Shown here piece after piece: positions 24,423 through 35,631 of a DNA stretch of 64,000 bases; the stretch's first letter is position 1; each line of letters begins with the position of its first letter. Source of the DNA: Rhynchonema sp. JSB1_4. Its lineage: Eukaryota; Nematoda; Chromadorea; Monhysterida; Xyalidae. The notes under the pieces were generated by a model that was given only the letters and a program-made list of their open reading frames with translations, had not been told where the DNA came from and did no database searches. The position numbers were made by a program, and so were the translations under genes. The stretch spans positions 62,001-126,000 of the forward strand of contig JASAMV010002877.1 in assembly GCA_030248065.1 (NCBI GenBank). The letters run 5' to 3'.

Positions 24423-25457
24423 TAAGAACTTTATGAATAACTTCCTTCTTTTTGACATGACATTTGTATTGCTGCACACCAGGGTCTAATTTTTAGTTGC
24501 AAGGTTTTGAAGGCCATTTATTCGGTGTTTTTGTTGTTTTCGGACCCCATTAGTCCGGTATAATCAGGCGATTACACCGGCTGCTAAAAAGACGACAGCA
24601 CAGCCCGTTAAGTGCGCAAAATTATTGACTTTCATCTGGCCACTTGTACATGACTCCATAAACCTGAGGGGCGAAAAGTCCACTGCAGGGTTGACGAACA
24701 AAAGCGAGTCGATTCAGTTTTGCCTTTGTCTAATGTGATTATGAAGCGAAACTTCAAGCAGCACTTTTTGCTCAAGAATTTGGCTTGATATCTCCTGTTT
24801 TTTTATGACGCATGCGAGTGCTCACCAATTCTCATTTCAAAAGCCAAGTACTAAACGATTAATAAATGCGAATGCCAGGGAGTGAAGTGTTCTTGGCGAC
24901 CTTAGCTCACAGTTACTCCACCAACTCGCAATTTGTGACCATTTTAGAAAGAATGAAGGAAGCGCGGAGCGCAGAAACTACAAAAATTTTGTATTTTTGG
25001 AGCTAGGACGCTTTTAGTAGCAACGGGAAATTTTTAGTGGCAAATTGCTGCCATTTAAAAACAAAAAGCTATGCTACACACGGCACGGGCACGGTAATGC
25101 ACCCACGCACATTCGATGTTTGAGGCAATGGGATTGATTGGCTGCGTGCTGTTCGGTTATAAGCGCCAAAAGACACAAAAAATCGCAGTTTTGCGTCAAT
25201 GTGATCATATTTGAGTTCATAGCGAACTGCTATTAAAAAAACTTTATTGCGATTAAAAACTGCGACTAAAAAACTTTATTCATACTTTCGCAAGCTCTTG
25301 AACACGAAAATATTACCGTTACAGTGCGGTAGTGTCTAGTTTTGATCTCAGAGACCTCCAGCAGAGAAAACTTGTGGGTTTATTTGGCCTTAACAGTAAG
25401 TATCAATAGTTAACAATGAGGATGCGAAGCATGCTCATACAACAGAAACGCATGTAG

Positions 25458-25674
25458 GGTGGAATTTTCTAAACTACGTAAACATGAGTTTTGTGTAACA
25501 AATTGTCCGCTTGAAGCTGATCGGTGTAAGCTCGGTGTAAACATGAAACAATGCTTGTTGTTAGTGTGGAATGTTTAGGTTTTCACAGAGCTCTTTCACA
25601 CCGAGCTTTCATCCGAGCTTACACCGACCTTTACACCCAACTCTTGTTTATACCGTATCGAAAATTCCAACCAA
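25458..25674. mobile_element. Foldback MITE (GGGTG family), diverged copy
   Basis: It starts GGGTGGAATTTTCTAAACTA and keeps AGCTCGGTGTAAACATGAAA and ACACCGACCTTTACACCCAA near the palindrome centre and right arm. It is the most diverged of the six copies; the right terminus is degraded and no target duplication can be read. Confidence 0.7.
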
Positions 25675-26232
25675 TGTACCTCCGTATAGTGATGGTATAC
25701 AGTTCACTTAATCACGTTTGCATTAAGCTTTCTTTCAAACCCTTCAACTTCACCATTTATTTGTTCCTACGCACAAACCATTCAGCATGCGACAATATTA
25801 AAAGAAACCTTTAAGGATAAATGCTACCAATTTCGACCTCAGCATTTCCCGTCCCTCAAACAAATTTTCCGCGCGAAACCTGTTCTCACCCGTAAGGTGG
25901 CCTAAACTGCCGTACGTCTGAACTCTCGCGTTTGGGAATTTGCGCCCGCAATGCTTGCATGAGGCTAGAGCAGTGGGGAAACTGATATGTCAGAGCACAG
26001 GCACTGACGGTGGATGGAGCTTCAGTGGAGAGCACCACTGCAGCGTGGTTTTTGTAAAAGTCCAGGCCTAAGCTTAGGCAAAAGCCGGAGCATAAACGAA
26101 GCAATCAATGCCTAACCCTGAAATTTCAGTACTTCAGGTGACCGACGTCATCCTAAACCCGGCTGGTTGATCTGTGCTCAACACGGACCTGAGCCCAAGC
26201 CATGGACTACGTTGCAAGAGTAGGCCCGAGTC

Positions 26233-26553
26233 TTAGGGCGGACTTAGGTTGAGCACGGAATCCGGAATCCGAAAATATTTACATGTAAAAACGTTGATCT
26301 ATTTCCGGATCCGGAACATCATCTGCGTCTTCCGGAAATATTTCCGGATTCCGGTTTCAGGATGAAATATGAAAAACGCAGAACTCGGAAATGTTTTGCA
26401 TTCCTTTGAAAACACAATGAAGTGAAATCTGGTTGAAGGTTAATTCCGTGTTCCGCAAAATTTATCCGGAAATCGGAATCCAGTTCGTCCGGAAACCGGA
26501 ATCGGAAATATTTCCGGATTCCGGTTTCCGTGTTCCACCTAAGCCCGCCCTAA
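26233..26553. mobile_element. Palindromic MITE with TTAGGGCGG ends
   Basis: The left end reads TTAGGGCGGACTTAGGTTGA and the right end CCACCTAAGCCCGCCCTAA, an imperfect inverted repeat of about 45 bp. Each arm is rich in the self-complementary block TCCGGAAATATTTCCGGA. It is about 320 bp, non-coding, and inside the long-inverted-repeat structure. Confidence 0.7.
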
Positions 26554-26878
26554 CGCTTACATGCCACATACCCAACCTCAAGCCTAACCCTCAAGCCTTA
26601 TGTACCACACCACCAACTAAGTCTACCTGAATTAGTTTATGGAGGGATGAGTCTTGGATCGGATTGGTCGAAATAGACAGTGTCGTTTTATGATGTTTCA
26701 ACCCCTGGTTGCATGGGGTTTATTTACGGACATGACTCATTTATGACGTCACAAGCTTTCTTGCCTTCCTGCGGCAATTTCCAAACTTTTCCCAATTTTT
26801 TATGTGCTGTGGCAGCTCTCTACACACCGTGTCGGGTGGTTTCTTAAGCCATTTGGCATTGCTAAACTCGGATGTGTA

Positions 26879-26935
26879 TTGGTCGCACAATGACTATTTA
26901 AGAATCCATCCAAATTTTTTCTTAATGGTAAAGCA
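26879..26935. mobile_element. TTGGTCGCAC MITE, left-end fragment
   Basis: Only the left ~55 bp of the TA-flanked MITE is present, starting TTGGTCGCACAATGACTATT after a TA. The right terminus is absent, so this is a truncated copy. Confidence 0.7.
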
Positions 26936-27013
26936 CGTCTCGCTGCAGATCACAAGCCTTCCATTTATATTAATTCCAAAACATTTCCAAAACATGTTTG
27001 TGTGTCTTTGTTC

Positions 27014-27757
27014 CAGAGTGTGTATGTAGGGAAGGGATCAACTTTTATTTGGTTCGCGGTTTGACAGAAATACACGATTAGTTAACCAAAGCTATGTAAA
27101 TTGCGTCTCAAAATTACATGAGTACCAAAGCCCAAGTCCCGAAGTTTGAAAACAGCGCAAACAAGCAGGCAGCGTACACGCCTGCCTGCCTGCCTGTCTC
27201 TCACGTGAGAGCGCGTGCGGAATGCTTGGGTTGGGTCAAGAGAATGTCTGCTGTGGCTTGGTAAACTGCGGGCTAAAAGATTTCTCGACGGTTTTAAATG
27301 TACCAAACGCTTCTACACTTAACCATATTAAAATTATGGTATAATTGTTTTAGTGCCGCGAGTTGGCCTTAACAAAACTATTTGCACTCGTAATGACTAT
27401 GGTTCGGGAACGGTTTGTCCCGTCACGGCCTTTAGGGGTTTGAAGATTAAAAAGTATGCATATATGGTAGCGCACTGAACAATTCTGCGTATTTTGAGTC
27501 CAAGTACAACGCTTTCAGACCAAACACGGGAAAGAAAATTAGAATTTAGTGTTCAGTGTCAGGCGGTGTACTGAAAAAATGGGAAATGCTGGGTTACGGT
27601 AGCAACATAAGCTGATATCGCAAACTAAGTTTGTGATTCGTTACTACACTTAAATAGCTTCACTTTTGTGCCAATATTTAGAGAATTGAACCGATTCCTT
27701 ATTTTGGCGCGGTCTTCCTTGTTCTCCGCCTATGTATTACAGGCAATGTGTCATATG
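27014..27757. repeat. Right arm of the 4-kb long-inverted-repeat structure
   Basis: This is the reverse complement of 23745-24422, beginning CAGAGTGTGTATGTAGGGAA and ending near ACAGGCAATGTGTCATATG. The same CTCACGTGAGAG palindrome lies mid-arm. Confidence 0.75.
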
Positions 27758-28850
27758 TTTTCGCGCCCTGCTGGCTGACAAGCTAAAGATAAGGGCCGAT
27801 AACTTCCCACCCACTTTGTCTTATGCGTAAGATATGGCCCGACTTTAGTTCTTTTTTGTGCTCAAAAATGTCTCACATTTTACGACTTGCAATTAACTAT
27901 TTCAATAGCCAAACTTCACACTTTACAAGTTTCGAGCTAAACTTTGTCCACTTTTCAGTTGACTTCTTGGAGTTTGAAATCTTCAATTCCTTTGAAATCC
28001 AATTCGGTGAAAGCTTGTGCTCATACTTAACAAGTCATATCACCTTTTCTTGTTCCTTGTAATACCGTCTAATCTGCAATAACAACAGTGCTTGTCAGCT
28101 CAAATAGCCCGTGGCGATTTCCGTCACATAACTGAGGACACAGCGTTGATACAACCAGAAATCCGACGCACTATCCAAGGCTTACATTAGATCAGCTGTA
28201 AGCCCTTTGTTCGAGTTAGCGCATTACAGAGAAATAAACATACAAAATACAATATACTCGACAACAACAACTGTCATTTCGGGTCCGTTTTGTTGTTATT
28301 CAGTTGCAGCAAGATCTTGTGATCTGCAGTTGCGCGGTGTGTTTTTATTTTGTTTCACGCGTCTTTTCGCCCTTGCCCACAGACATTTGTAAAAGCTGGA
28401 TAAAGCTTGGTAATACAGTATGTGCCTTGCATTTTACATATACAGGCAGAGCATACACTTATATACGGCAGGAACAGTTATCTTTATTGGTTGCTTGTCC
28501 TTTGTGAGTCGCGATACCACAAGGTTTCTTCAAGTTTGAATTTTGTCAATAGTATGAGTTTTACCGGCTACAAACTGAGAGTCCACCACCATCGCGCACC
28601 CCAATCACGGTTATCTTATGTATACACATGTTCTTGAGTTCGGTGATAGGAAGGCGTAATTTCGAAATGATTACGACATGATTAACGGTGAGTTACTGAC
28701 TTGCTTAAAAAATTCAGAGTGGATCGCCTGCACTTGGCTTTTGTTTCAGAGAATTGCTCGTGTCGAAGTTGATCATCAGATGAGAATACGGAATTTGACG
28801 GCAGGTATGATGTATGGTTGTGAGAACCAACGGCCATCGCCCCGGAAATA
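27758..28850. other. Unassigned sequence
   Basis: About 1.1 kb with no gene or repeat I recognise; several short overlapping open frames look like chance. Confidence 0.4.
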
Positions 28851-29441
28851 ATGCAATATCGAAACTGCTTGTGGACGCCGCCAGTAATTATCGAGCTCAC
28901 AGCCAAACGCAAACAGGCAGCAGATCAGCAATGTTTTTTTTATTTTAAAAAAAATCCGACAGAAAAAACTGACACACAACAGCGGCTACACGAAGTCCAA
29001 ATCCGGTGTTCAGATTTTCGTGCGATACCTGTCTTTTCACAGAAGGCAACCGCTCACCCATGGTCCAACGTTTCTGTCACTCACACACGGCCTGCATTGG
29101 TTCTGATTGGCCCTGACCATTTCCTGGAAGCGAACCAAAGGATATTGCTGGCTATGCATTCATGTTCAGACACCATTTTGGAGCCAAAAAGGGTCATCCA
29201 TAGGGTGGCCAAAAAGGAACACAACATCAATGCTCTCTGTGGAGCTACCTATGCACCCTGCCTCAAAAGTATTTGCGACTTTTGCACGAAGTGCACAATG
29301 ACCCACCCATGTCCCGAAACCCTTTACTGTCCCGGCGCGCGTTGCTCCAGCTTTGCTGATGTTTCGTGTTCGAATTTAAAACACAAAAACGTGGGAGTTT
29401 TGCGCTTTGACGAGCGCACTGGTCAACGTCGGTTTGATTGA
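28851..29441 (+). pseudogene. 196-codon open frame, possible decayed retroelement protein
   Basis: This uninterrupted frame runs 196 codons to a TGA at 29439-29441. It is one of the longest non-repetitive open frames in the window. The middle reads PALVLIGPDHFLEANQRILL, which loosely recalls the (L/I)LIGxDxFW segment after the aspartic protease of BEL/Pao retroelements. The C-terminal part is cysteine-rich (CDFCTKCTMTHPCPETLYC) with no exact zinc-knuckle spacing. Splice sites, signal peptide and neighbours give no further clue. It may be a retroelement relic, a fast-evolving gene fragment, or chance. Confidence 0.3.
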
Positions 29442-31103
29442 TACATATGCCTTATAGCAATATAATATAAACATAGAATGACAAAATCGTTCCTGCACCA
29501 GTTTCCCTTGCATTAATTGGGAAAATTCGTTTTAGGATACCTACGTAGTACTATTAGTTCATAGTTGATAGCATAGTTCATATTAGCATCATACGGAAAT
29601 TGTGCTGAACAAAAGAAGGCGACTCTCAACCGGAGTAATTGTCGTCAAGCGTACGACAAACGGTCAACAGAGAATGTGCAACATTTCATCTGAGAACCGA
29701 ACGTAAAAATAAACCAGCCAGTTAGCCAGTATTATAAACACCCATGCGCGAATCAGAACATGAGCGTCACATTTCTGTGCACCTGAGAATGCTCAACACC
29801 ACAACTAACATAAGCACTAGTGCGATGTCTCTGATTACATATACCGACTCGAAATTGTCAGAATAACGGTCATGAACACCCTTTGCGATCTGATCAACGA
29901 AAATTGCCCAGGTCTGCAACAGAAGCAGTGGCAAAGCAGCAGGAACCAAAGCACCATGAAAACACCGTGACCTTTGAAGTTTATCATCACCTTGACAATC
30001 CAAACAAAAAAGACCCTGTCGCCGCGTATTGATTCGATTCGGCAACCAGTCTACGCAACAGAGTTTTGGGAATTCATTCCGCGCTTCGACAAACAGGAAC
30101 AATGAAAGTTGTTGGCTTGTGTTCCTTTCAACAGGAACCGTCGCCTTGGCTTTAAATGCCGCTAAGTGGATCAATCAGCTCTACGATGGAAATTTTGGCA
30201 ACCTACAGACATCAGCAGCACACTTTGGTCAATAGACAGATTAGCCTTCGTACAATGGATAGAACACACGCATGTCAGCTCAAGATGTTTTTTTACGGTG
30301 AGCCCAAATGGCAGACCGAAATTCTTGTCAGAACGGGCTCGGAGAATATGATGATTTTGTGCGCAACAGTCGTGGCACGTTTGTCCAGTTGTCAGCAGCG
30401 CTGCTGCCAGTCCGAGTCACATTATTTGAACAGCAGCAATTAAATTTTGCCCCTTGTATTTGAGAAACTTAAGCAGCATAAAAATCAAGATGAAAATTCA
30501 GACGTGGTTATCTAGCCTTCCTGCACATGATTGTCCATCGTGTTCCATGCCACAATGAGGGAAATCCCAAAACAGGTTGGAGTTTTATAGAATACTCGAT
30601 AAATAAAACCTGGTTTCTATTTCTTTTTCAGAACACGCGGCTGCATCGTTTGTTCAGTTGGACAATACATTACTTTATCACGAGCCGATATGGTTGAGCT
30701 ACAAGGACTTATAGCTACAGCTGCAGATTAGTGAATATTGTGGGTTGATGGAACTCAAAGCACAAACAGGTCGAACATTTGGTCTGGGCAACATTCAACG
30801 CCCCGTGAATTTCATATGTGAAAAAGTAATTGTCCAAAAGTTGTTTCTCGGCATATTACTCGCAACAGTTGAAGGGCTGACTGCTGGTAGTACATTTATT
30901 TCTCACTTTTGGAGCACGTTTTCAGAACAAAGTGAGCTTCAGACCGCAGAACCAGGTTTGGCACAAAGCTTTCATCAGCGCCGCTCTCGAAATTTACGCC
31001 TGGTCAAAAACTTGGACCAAGTCAGAAAACAACGAAAGAAAAACTGCAAATCCTTCCGGGTGGAGCATACGTTTGGTGTGACGGTTCAGGATCACAGTTG
31101 CTG
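29442..31103. other. Unassigned region with a possible dispersed repeat
   Basis: Blocks at 29755-30000 are weakly similar to 18520-18790. Two short stretches after possible acceptors, near 30345-30450 and 30630-30720, both translate to a similar FVQL-containing phrase, but I cannot join them into a gene. Confidence 0.35.
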
Positions 31104-31374
31104 TTGGTCGCACAATGACTTTATAAGAATTTGGTCAAATTTTTTTCCTGAATCGCTAAGAGGGAAAGTGACGGGGCAGTGACGTTGCGTTGCGCGATCG
31201 CACACAAAACATGCAGTCACCAAAATGTTTCAGACCCGCAGCAACGTGGGTGCTCCGCTGGATTATTTTCAGGTGAAAATATTTTGTGAGAATCACAAAT
31301 AGCACAGTGAGAGTGACTGAGCGCGAAAATCAGGATTCATTCGATGAATTCTTATATGGTCATTGTGCGACCAA
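31104..31374. mobile_element. TA-flanked MITE (TTGGTCGCAC family), copy 5
   Basis: A 271-bp copy has ends TTGGTCGCACAATGAC and GTCATTGTGCGACCAA. The right flank is TA; the left flank has mutated to TG. Interior as in copies 11556 and 53294. Confidence 0.87.
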
Positions 31375-31392
31375 TACCCCTTGACAAGCGTG

Positions 31393-31715
31393 TATAGTCC
31401 AGCCACGAACTCATGAGACGATTTTTTTTGAAGTTGACTTGTGCAGATCCGATAATGTTCTGGTTCCACGTATTTCGAAAATGAGAGAAAGAGAAATACA
31501 CGTATAACACGCTCTCAACCTCGGTGCGTAAATTCCTTTTTGAGTCCGAAAGCATTTGTATGTTGAACAACGTTGCTGTGCAGCACGCTACAAATTGAGG
31601 TCAGCCAGCTGGAACTTGTCATCTTGTTTTCGAAATACGTGTAACCGGAACATTTTTTCATCTGGCCAAGCAAGCTTTAAAACAACTCGTCTCATGAGCT
31701 CGTGGTTGGACTATA
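31393..31715. mobile_element. MITE, TATAGTCC family, copy 2
   Basis: Ends read TATAGTCCAGCCACGAACTC and GAGCTCGTGGTTGGACTATA, a long inverted repeat. The interior matches 3560-3905 in reverse orientation, including the ATTTGTATGTTGAACAACG block. Non-coding. Confidence 0.82.
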
Positions 31716-32031
31716 AGTGCTTGCACCGTGTACGGCAGCAACCGTCCTGAAACGAATTCAACAAGTTTAAAAGCATTTGTGCAACTGGTCTTGCTTGACT
31801 ACTTGATTCAGAACAAGCACCTTTTTCTGGAGCACACCAAATGCAACAAAAATTGGATGGATCAAGGGAATTATTTTACATGATTGGCTATATTACATTA
31901 TGTTGTATCCGCATGGCTAGGTATGTACTGGTACAGATCAAGTATAGGAAGAAACCCATGCTTGGGGCTCTACTCACATGACAATATTTATACATATCAA
32001 TACCCAATTAAAGCAATGGTCAATGTAGGAG

Positions 32032-32637
32032 CAGGGTTGGGAAAAATTTTTTTAAACAAGTTTTTTTTTAAACAGTCTGAGATTCGGGGCAACTTTACCA
32101 AATTTGCCTAAAAAACGCGCAACAACGCGAAAAAATGCAACTTTAATTGACAAGTCACTTTTGTGGCTTGGTTTGCATCACTTATGAAGGGTGTTTACGT
32201 CATTTCGGTGCGATCCAACAGTCTGGGCTTGATATGGACCTATGATTGCTAGACACAACAGTTTGTGGTCGAATAAGCAAGATTCACTCATAAACCACAC
32301 AGAATTGACAATATAAACTGTAGAAATACTTGTCGGGTAGCTGAATCAGTCGTATATGACCGACCTGATGGGGAATGACATCGAAGTACCATGTATGTAC
32401 ATGCATACTGTGTCCCATGTATCACGGGAAGGTATAATAACATCATTTGGGGGCATCTTGGATGCGAAATACATGCCCCAAAGGTTATTTTCGACCCTTG
32501 AGAAAAAATGACAAAAAATAACCCCCAAAGGGCCATTTTTGGACGTTTTAGAACATTTTGTTCCCCCGAAAAAATTTGAAAAAAATTTTTTCAAAAACCA
32601 TTTTAAAAAAATTTTTTAACTTTTTTGCCCAACCCTG
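32032..32637. mobile_element. hAT-like element (CAGGGTTGGGAAAA), TSD TGTRGGAG
   Basis: A 606-bp element starts CAGGGTTGGGAAAAATTTTT and ends TTTTTTGCCCAACCCTG. The flanks are TGTAGGAG (32024-32031) and TGTGGGAG (32638-32645), an 8-bp duplication with one transition. The interior matches 22003-22690. No ORF of transposase size. Confidence 0.87.
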
Positions 32638-32645
32638 TGTGGGAG

Positions 32646-33103
32646 AATCACAGGAGAAATCATGCGGCCGGTTGACTTTGGGGATTTTGAGGGCTTAGCT
32701 TTCGCTAAAAGGATGGCAAATTATGACATCGACAAAACATTCCACAACAACAAACAGTGAAATCTAAGATTAATCAAATATAAAAATGCATAGCTCATAA
32801 ATAGTATGCGAATAGTGAATTCGTGAACAGCGCTGTGACACCTGGATTTATTCTGAAAAGTCCATTTTGAAAAAAAATCTGACTGTCTGGTAAAATTAAA
32901 CTTCGACCAGCGGCAGAGCGAAGAAATTAACCAATCTAAACAATGCGCCCACTTGTATATGAGAAAAAATGCGTTTCACTCTCAAAACTTGCTTAAAAAT
33001 CTTTCTCGAAACCTGTGCTTCATTAAAAAGTGCTTCATTTTTAAAAAGTGATGTGCACAGATTTGGAAACATGTGACACCAAAGCGTCACGTTTTGAACG
33101 TCG
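32646..33103. other. Unassigned sequence
   Basis: About 450 bp with no gene or repeat I can identify. Confidence 0.4.
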
Positions 33104-33532
33104 TATAGTCCGACAACAACTAATGCAGAATTTATGGCAGTCAAACTGCCTGATCCGTAAAGCGGAAAACGTGCGCGCTCGCTTCAGACATGAAAATTGG
33201 AATGGTTCGACTGGGGTTACGGTAGCCATCAGAAAACCGCGACAGAAAGAAAGAGAAAAAGAAGTTTGCAAAGCATGAATTTTATGCATAACGACGCAAA
33301 GAAGGCAATCATATGCAGTGGCTGCCAGCCAAAAATTAAAAAAAACTTTTTGAAGGCACCGAAGCGTTGAATAAGCCGAGTTTGAAGGTGAAGAAGGCGA
33401 AAGAAAGAAAAAGAAAAAGATGCCTGCGAACTTCCGGTCTAAAATCGGGCAAGCTTATCACTGGATGTTCCGCTTTACCAATCAGGCAGCGTGGCTGCCA
33501 TAAATTCTGCGTTAGCTGTTGCTGGACTTATA
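33104..33532. mobile_element. MITE with TATAGTCC ends, third subtype
   Basis: The left end reads TATAGTCCGACAACAACTAATG and the right end GCGTTAGCTGTTGCTGGACTTATA. Inner arms also pair (ATGGCAGTCAAACTGCCTGAT against ATCAGGCAGCGTGGCTGCCAT). The outermost bases match the 31393 and 36834 elements while the rest differs, so this is a related subfamily. Confidence 0.7.
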
Positions 33533-34627
33533 CGTAGATTTTAAGATCCATAACTCGAGACAACAAAATGGCTATCACGTCACCAGTTGACAAAAAAAAT
33601 ATAAGACACGACATGGATAGTCATCGCGGTGTGTATCTGGACAGCGTCCACGGTTCGGTCATAAGAAATCACAAATAGTCACATCAAATGTAAAGACAGC
33701 GATAAGCAGTGAAGCACTGAGCAAATACAATGGAAGATACGAAGAAATGTGGATGTTGTTTTACGTCCAAAAAGCTGGAAGTATGCAGGCAGCATTCAAA
33801 AAAGAATGAATGATGAAGAACGCCTGAATGCCGCGTCCACCAATGAGAGTGGCCAGAAAAAGATACGAGTGAGACATTTGTTCCACACACAGGACAACGG
33901 AAGCAAAAACCGCAAGAGGGAACGATTGCAGTGTGATTCGTTGGACCAATCCGTAGCTTTGGACACCGCCTCCGACAAGTTTTGTAAATCCAAAATGAAA
34001 TATGCGTCACACGGTCAAGTTTCACGGATGTATGGTACGAAGCGACCGGTCGAAGTGTAACGAATGATCGTTAGGAAATACACACCGAAGAAATCCAGGC
34101 CACCAGCAAGGGAAGAGTATACGGCCAAGTGGTCTGTTGGAACTGATCCGTAGCCAAGAAAAAATTTGTTGTCAATGTTCGCAGAGGAGTTTACTGTCAA
34201 GCGTGGACGTGTAGTCAGGCGATTGCTTGTCGAACGGTACTGGGTTATGTACAAATAGGTACTCACGAAGGGACACAGTCTTGGCGATATATCGGAGCGA
34301 ACAGTCATATGGAGAGAGGAGTCACTTTTTTCAACCCTGGTAGATGGAGTGAGATTCGGTGGAAAGGGCTTGGTCTATTGGTGCAAAGGAACGCAAACAG
34401 TAAGCAACCAACGCAAACGCAGCCAGTGAGGAAAAACAGAAAATAATCGGGAAGTTCAGCGAAATGCAGCGAGAATATAACGCGGCCACGAAAAGGATAT
34501 GACAAATTTTGATAATGAGACATGAAATTCAAAACGTTGCAAGGTGTTAAGCGCGTGATGATCTCTGCTTTAATCAACCCAGCAACAATTTGAATGGTTC
34601 CGATCTGTCTTTACTAAGGGCGCGGCC
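33533..34627. other. Unassigned sequence
   Basis: A 103-codon plus-strand open frame (33749-34060) and hydrophobic minus-strand frames (34015-34308, 34305-34577) overlap here. None shows a domain or a convincing splice pattern. Confidence 0.35.
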
Positions 34628-34918
34628 ATGCAAACGCGGGCGCGGGTCGCGGGTCTGAAAAATATTCTATGGCCTAGCCCCGCCCCGCGTTTGCATGGCC
34701 GCACTTGCGGGCGCGGGTCGCGGGTCTGAAAAATATTCTATGTCCCAGACCCGCGCCCGCGTTTGCATGGCCGCACTTGATGGCGCGGGTCGCGGGTCTG
34801 AAAAATATTCTATGTCCCAGACCCGCGCCCGCGTTTGCATGGCCGCACTAGCGGGCGCTGGTCGCGTGTCAGAAAAATATTCTATGTCCCTGAGCCGCGC
34901 CCGGGTGTGGAGGGCGGC
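34628..34918. repeat. 72-bp GC-rich tandem repeat, four units
   Basis: The landmark AATATTCTAT recurs at 34661, 34732, 34804 and 34876, giving 71-72 bp spacing. Each unit holds an imperfect hairpin: GGGCGCGGGTCGCGGGTCTG before and CAGACCCGCGCCCGCG after the AT-rich centre. The 72-bp length keeps frame, so both strands show repetitive open frames (24-residue periods). The sharp GC contrast with its flanks suggests an expanded hairpin element rather than a coding repeat. Confidence 0.8.
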
Positions 34919-35600
34919 GCGATAACCAAAACTGGATTTCGTTGACGGTGTCGTTCTACTATTTTGATCTGACTTGTTAGTTTCGTGTCTGCGATCAGTT
35001 GCTTTGGATAAAAATGAAAGGGCGTTCGACTCATGGTTTGTTGTACGGTGCATTATGTATGAAAGGTAGCCAAGCCGCCTTTCAAAAGCAGGCTTTTTCA
35101 TCAAACTGACGCAAAAACATTCTGTGTGGTTCTTCTTACAGACGGCGCATTTCAAATCATTTTACGTTGGAAACATCGTGTGTTCAGACTCAAAGAGGAA
35201 AGAGAACTAAATTTTAGAATACGTAGGAATAATATTCTTATAATTCCAGATTCGAGCATCCATTTGTTGACTATGAATTTTCGCGTCCATAGGCTGAAAT
35301 GTACCTTTTATAATCTATAATCTCGCCGGTACGTTTTCTTTGTCGTTTGTTCGTTCATGTTCACATTTTCGTTTATTAATACTCATGTTCATTTTTTAGG
35401 GTTTCTCCGGATCTTGTGTAAAGGTCTTTGCGAAAGCGTGCAGATAAAATTTGAAATATAAGAACAACATCTTGGAAAGTTTGGTTGTGAGAAACGTTCA
35501 AAATTTACATTTTTTCATTTATGTTCATTCCCACACCTGCACAAAAAGGAAGCACAAGCCTAGATTAGCCATCTGACGCGTTGCGATTTCTCAAGTTCCT
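34919..35600. other. Kinase gene 5' flank
   Basis: About 680 bp of AT-rich sequence upstream of the kinase-like gene. I see no coding exon; the promoter is presumably here but no motif can be named. Confidence 0.35.
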
Positions 35601-35609
35601 TTTTTTCAG
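35601..35609 (+). promoter_or_regulatory. Candidate trans-splice or 5' UTR splice acceptor
   Basis: A pyrimidine tract followed by TTTTTTCAG ends 22 bp upstream of the kinase-like gene's ATG (35632). That spacing fits either a spliced-leader acceptor, common in nematodes and some other phyla, or an ordinary 5' UTR intron. Sequence alone cannot decide. Confidence 0.4.
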
Positions 35610-35631
35610 TTAATATTCTCTAAATTTAAAC

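Larger units (their letters stand above)
24423..27013. other. 2.6-kb interior of the long inverted repeat
   Basis: I see no intact transposase. The interior holds a diverged foldback MITE (25458-25674), a TTCCGGAA palindromic MITE (26233-26553) and the left end of a TTGGTCGCAC MITE (26879-26935), so it has served as an insertion target. The rest is unassigned. Confidence 0.45.

Noticed and set aside
33749..34060. 103-codon plus-strand frame
   Set aside because: Basic, low-complexity composition, no domain, no splice partners, and open frames also exist on the other strand.
34015..34577. Two hydrophobic minus-strand frames that could be membrane exons
   Set aside because: No donor and acceptor pair in matching phase could be found and no family is recognisable.
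34667..35155. 162-codon minus-strand frame with TRARVWDIEYFSDPRPAP repeats
   Set aside because: It is the 72-bp tandem repeat read in one direction; the opposite strand is equally open and there is no domain or splice context.
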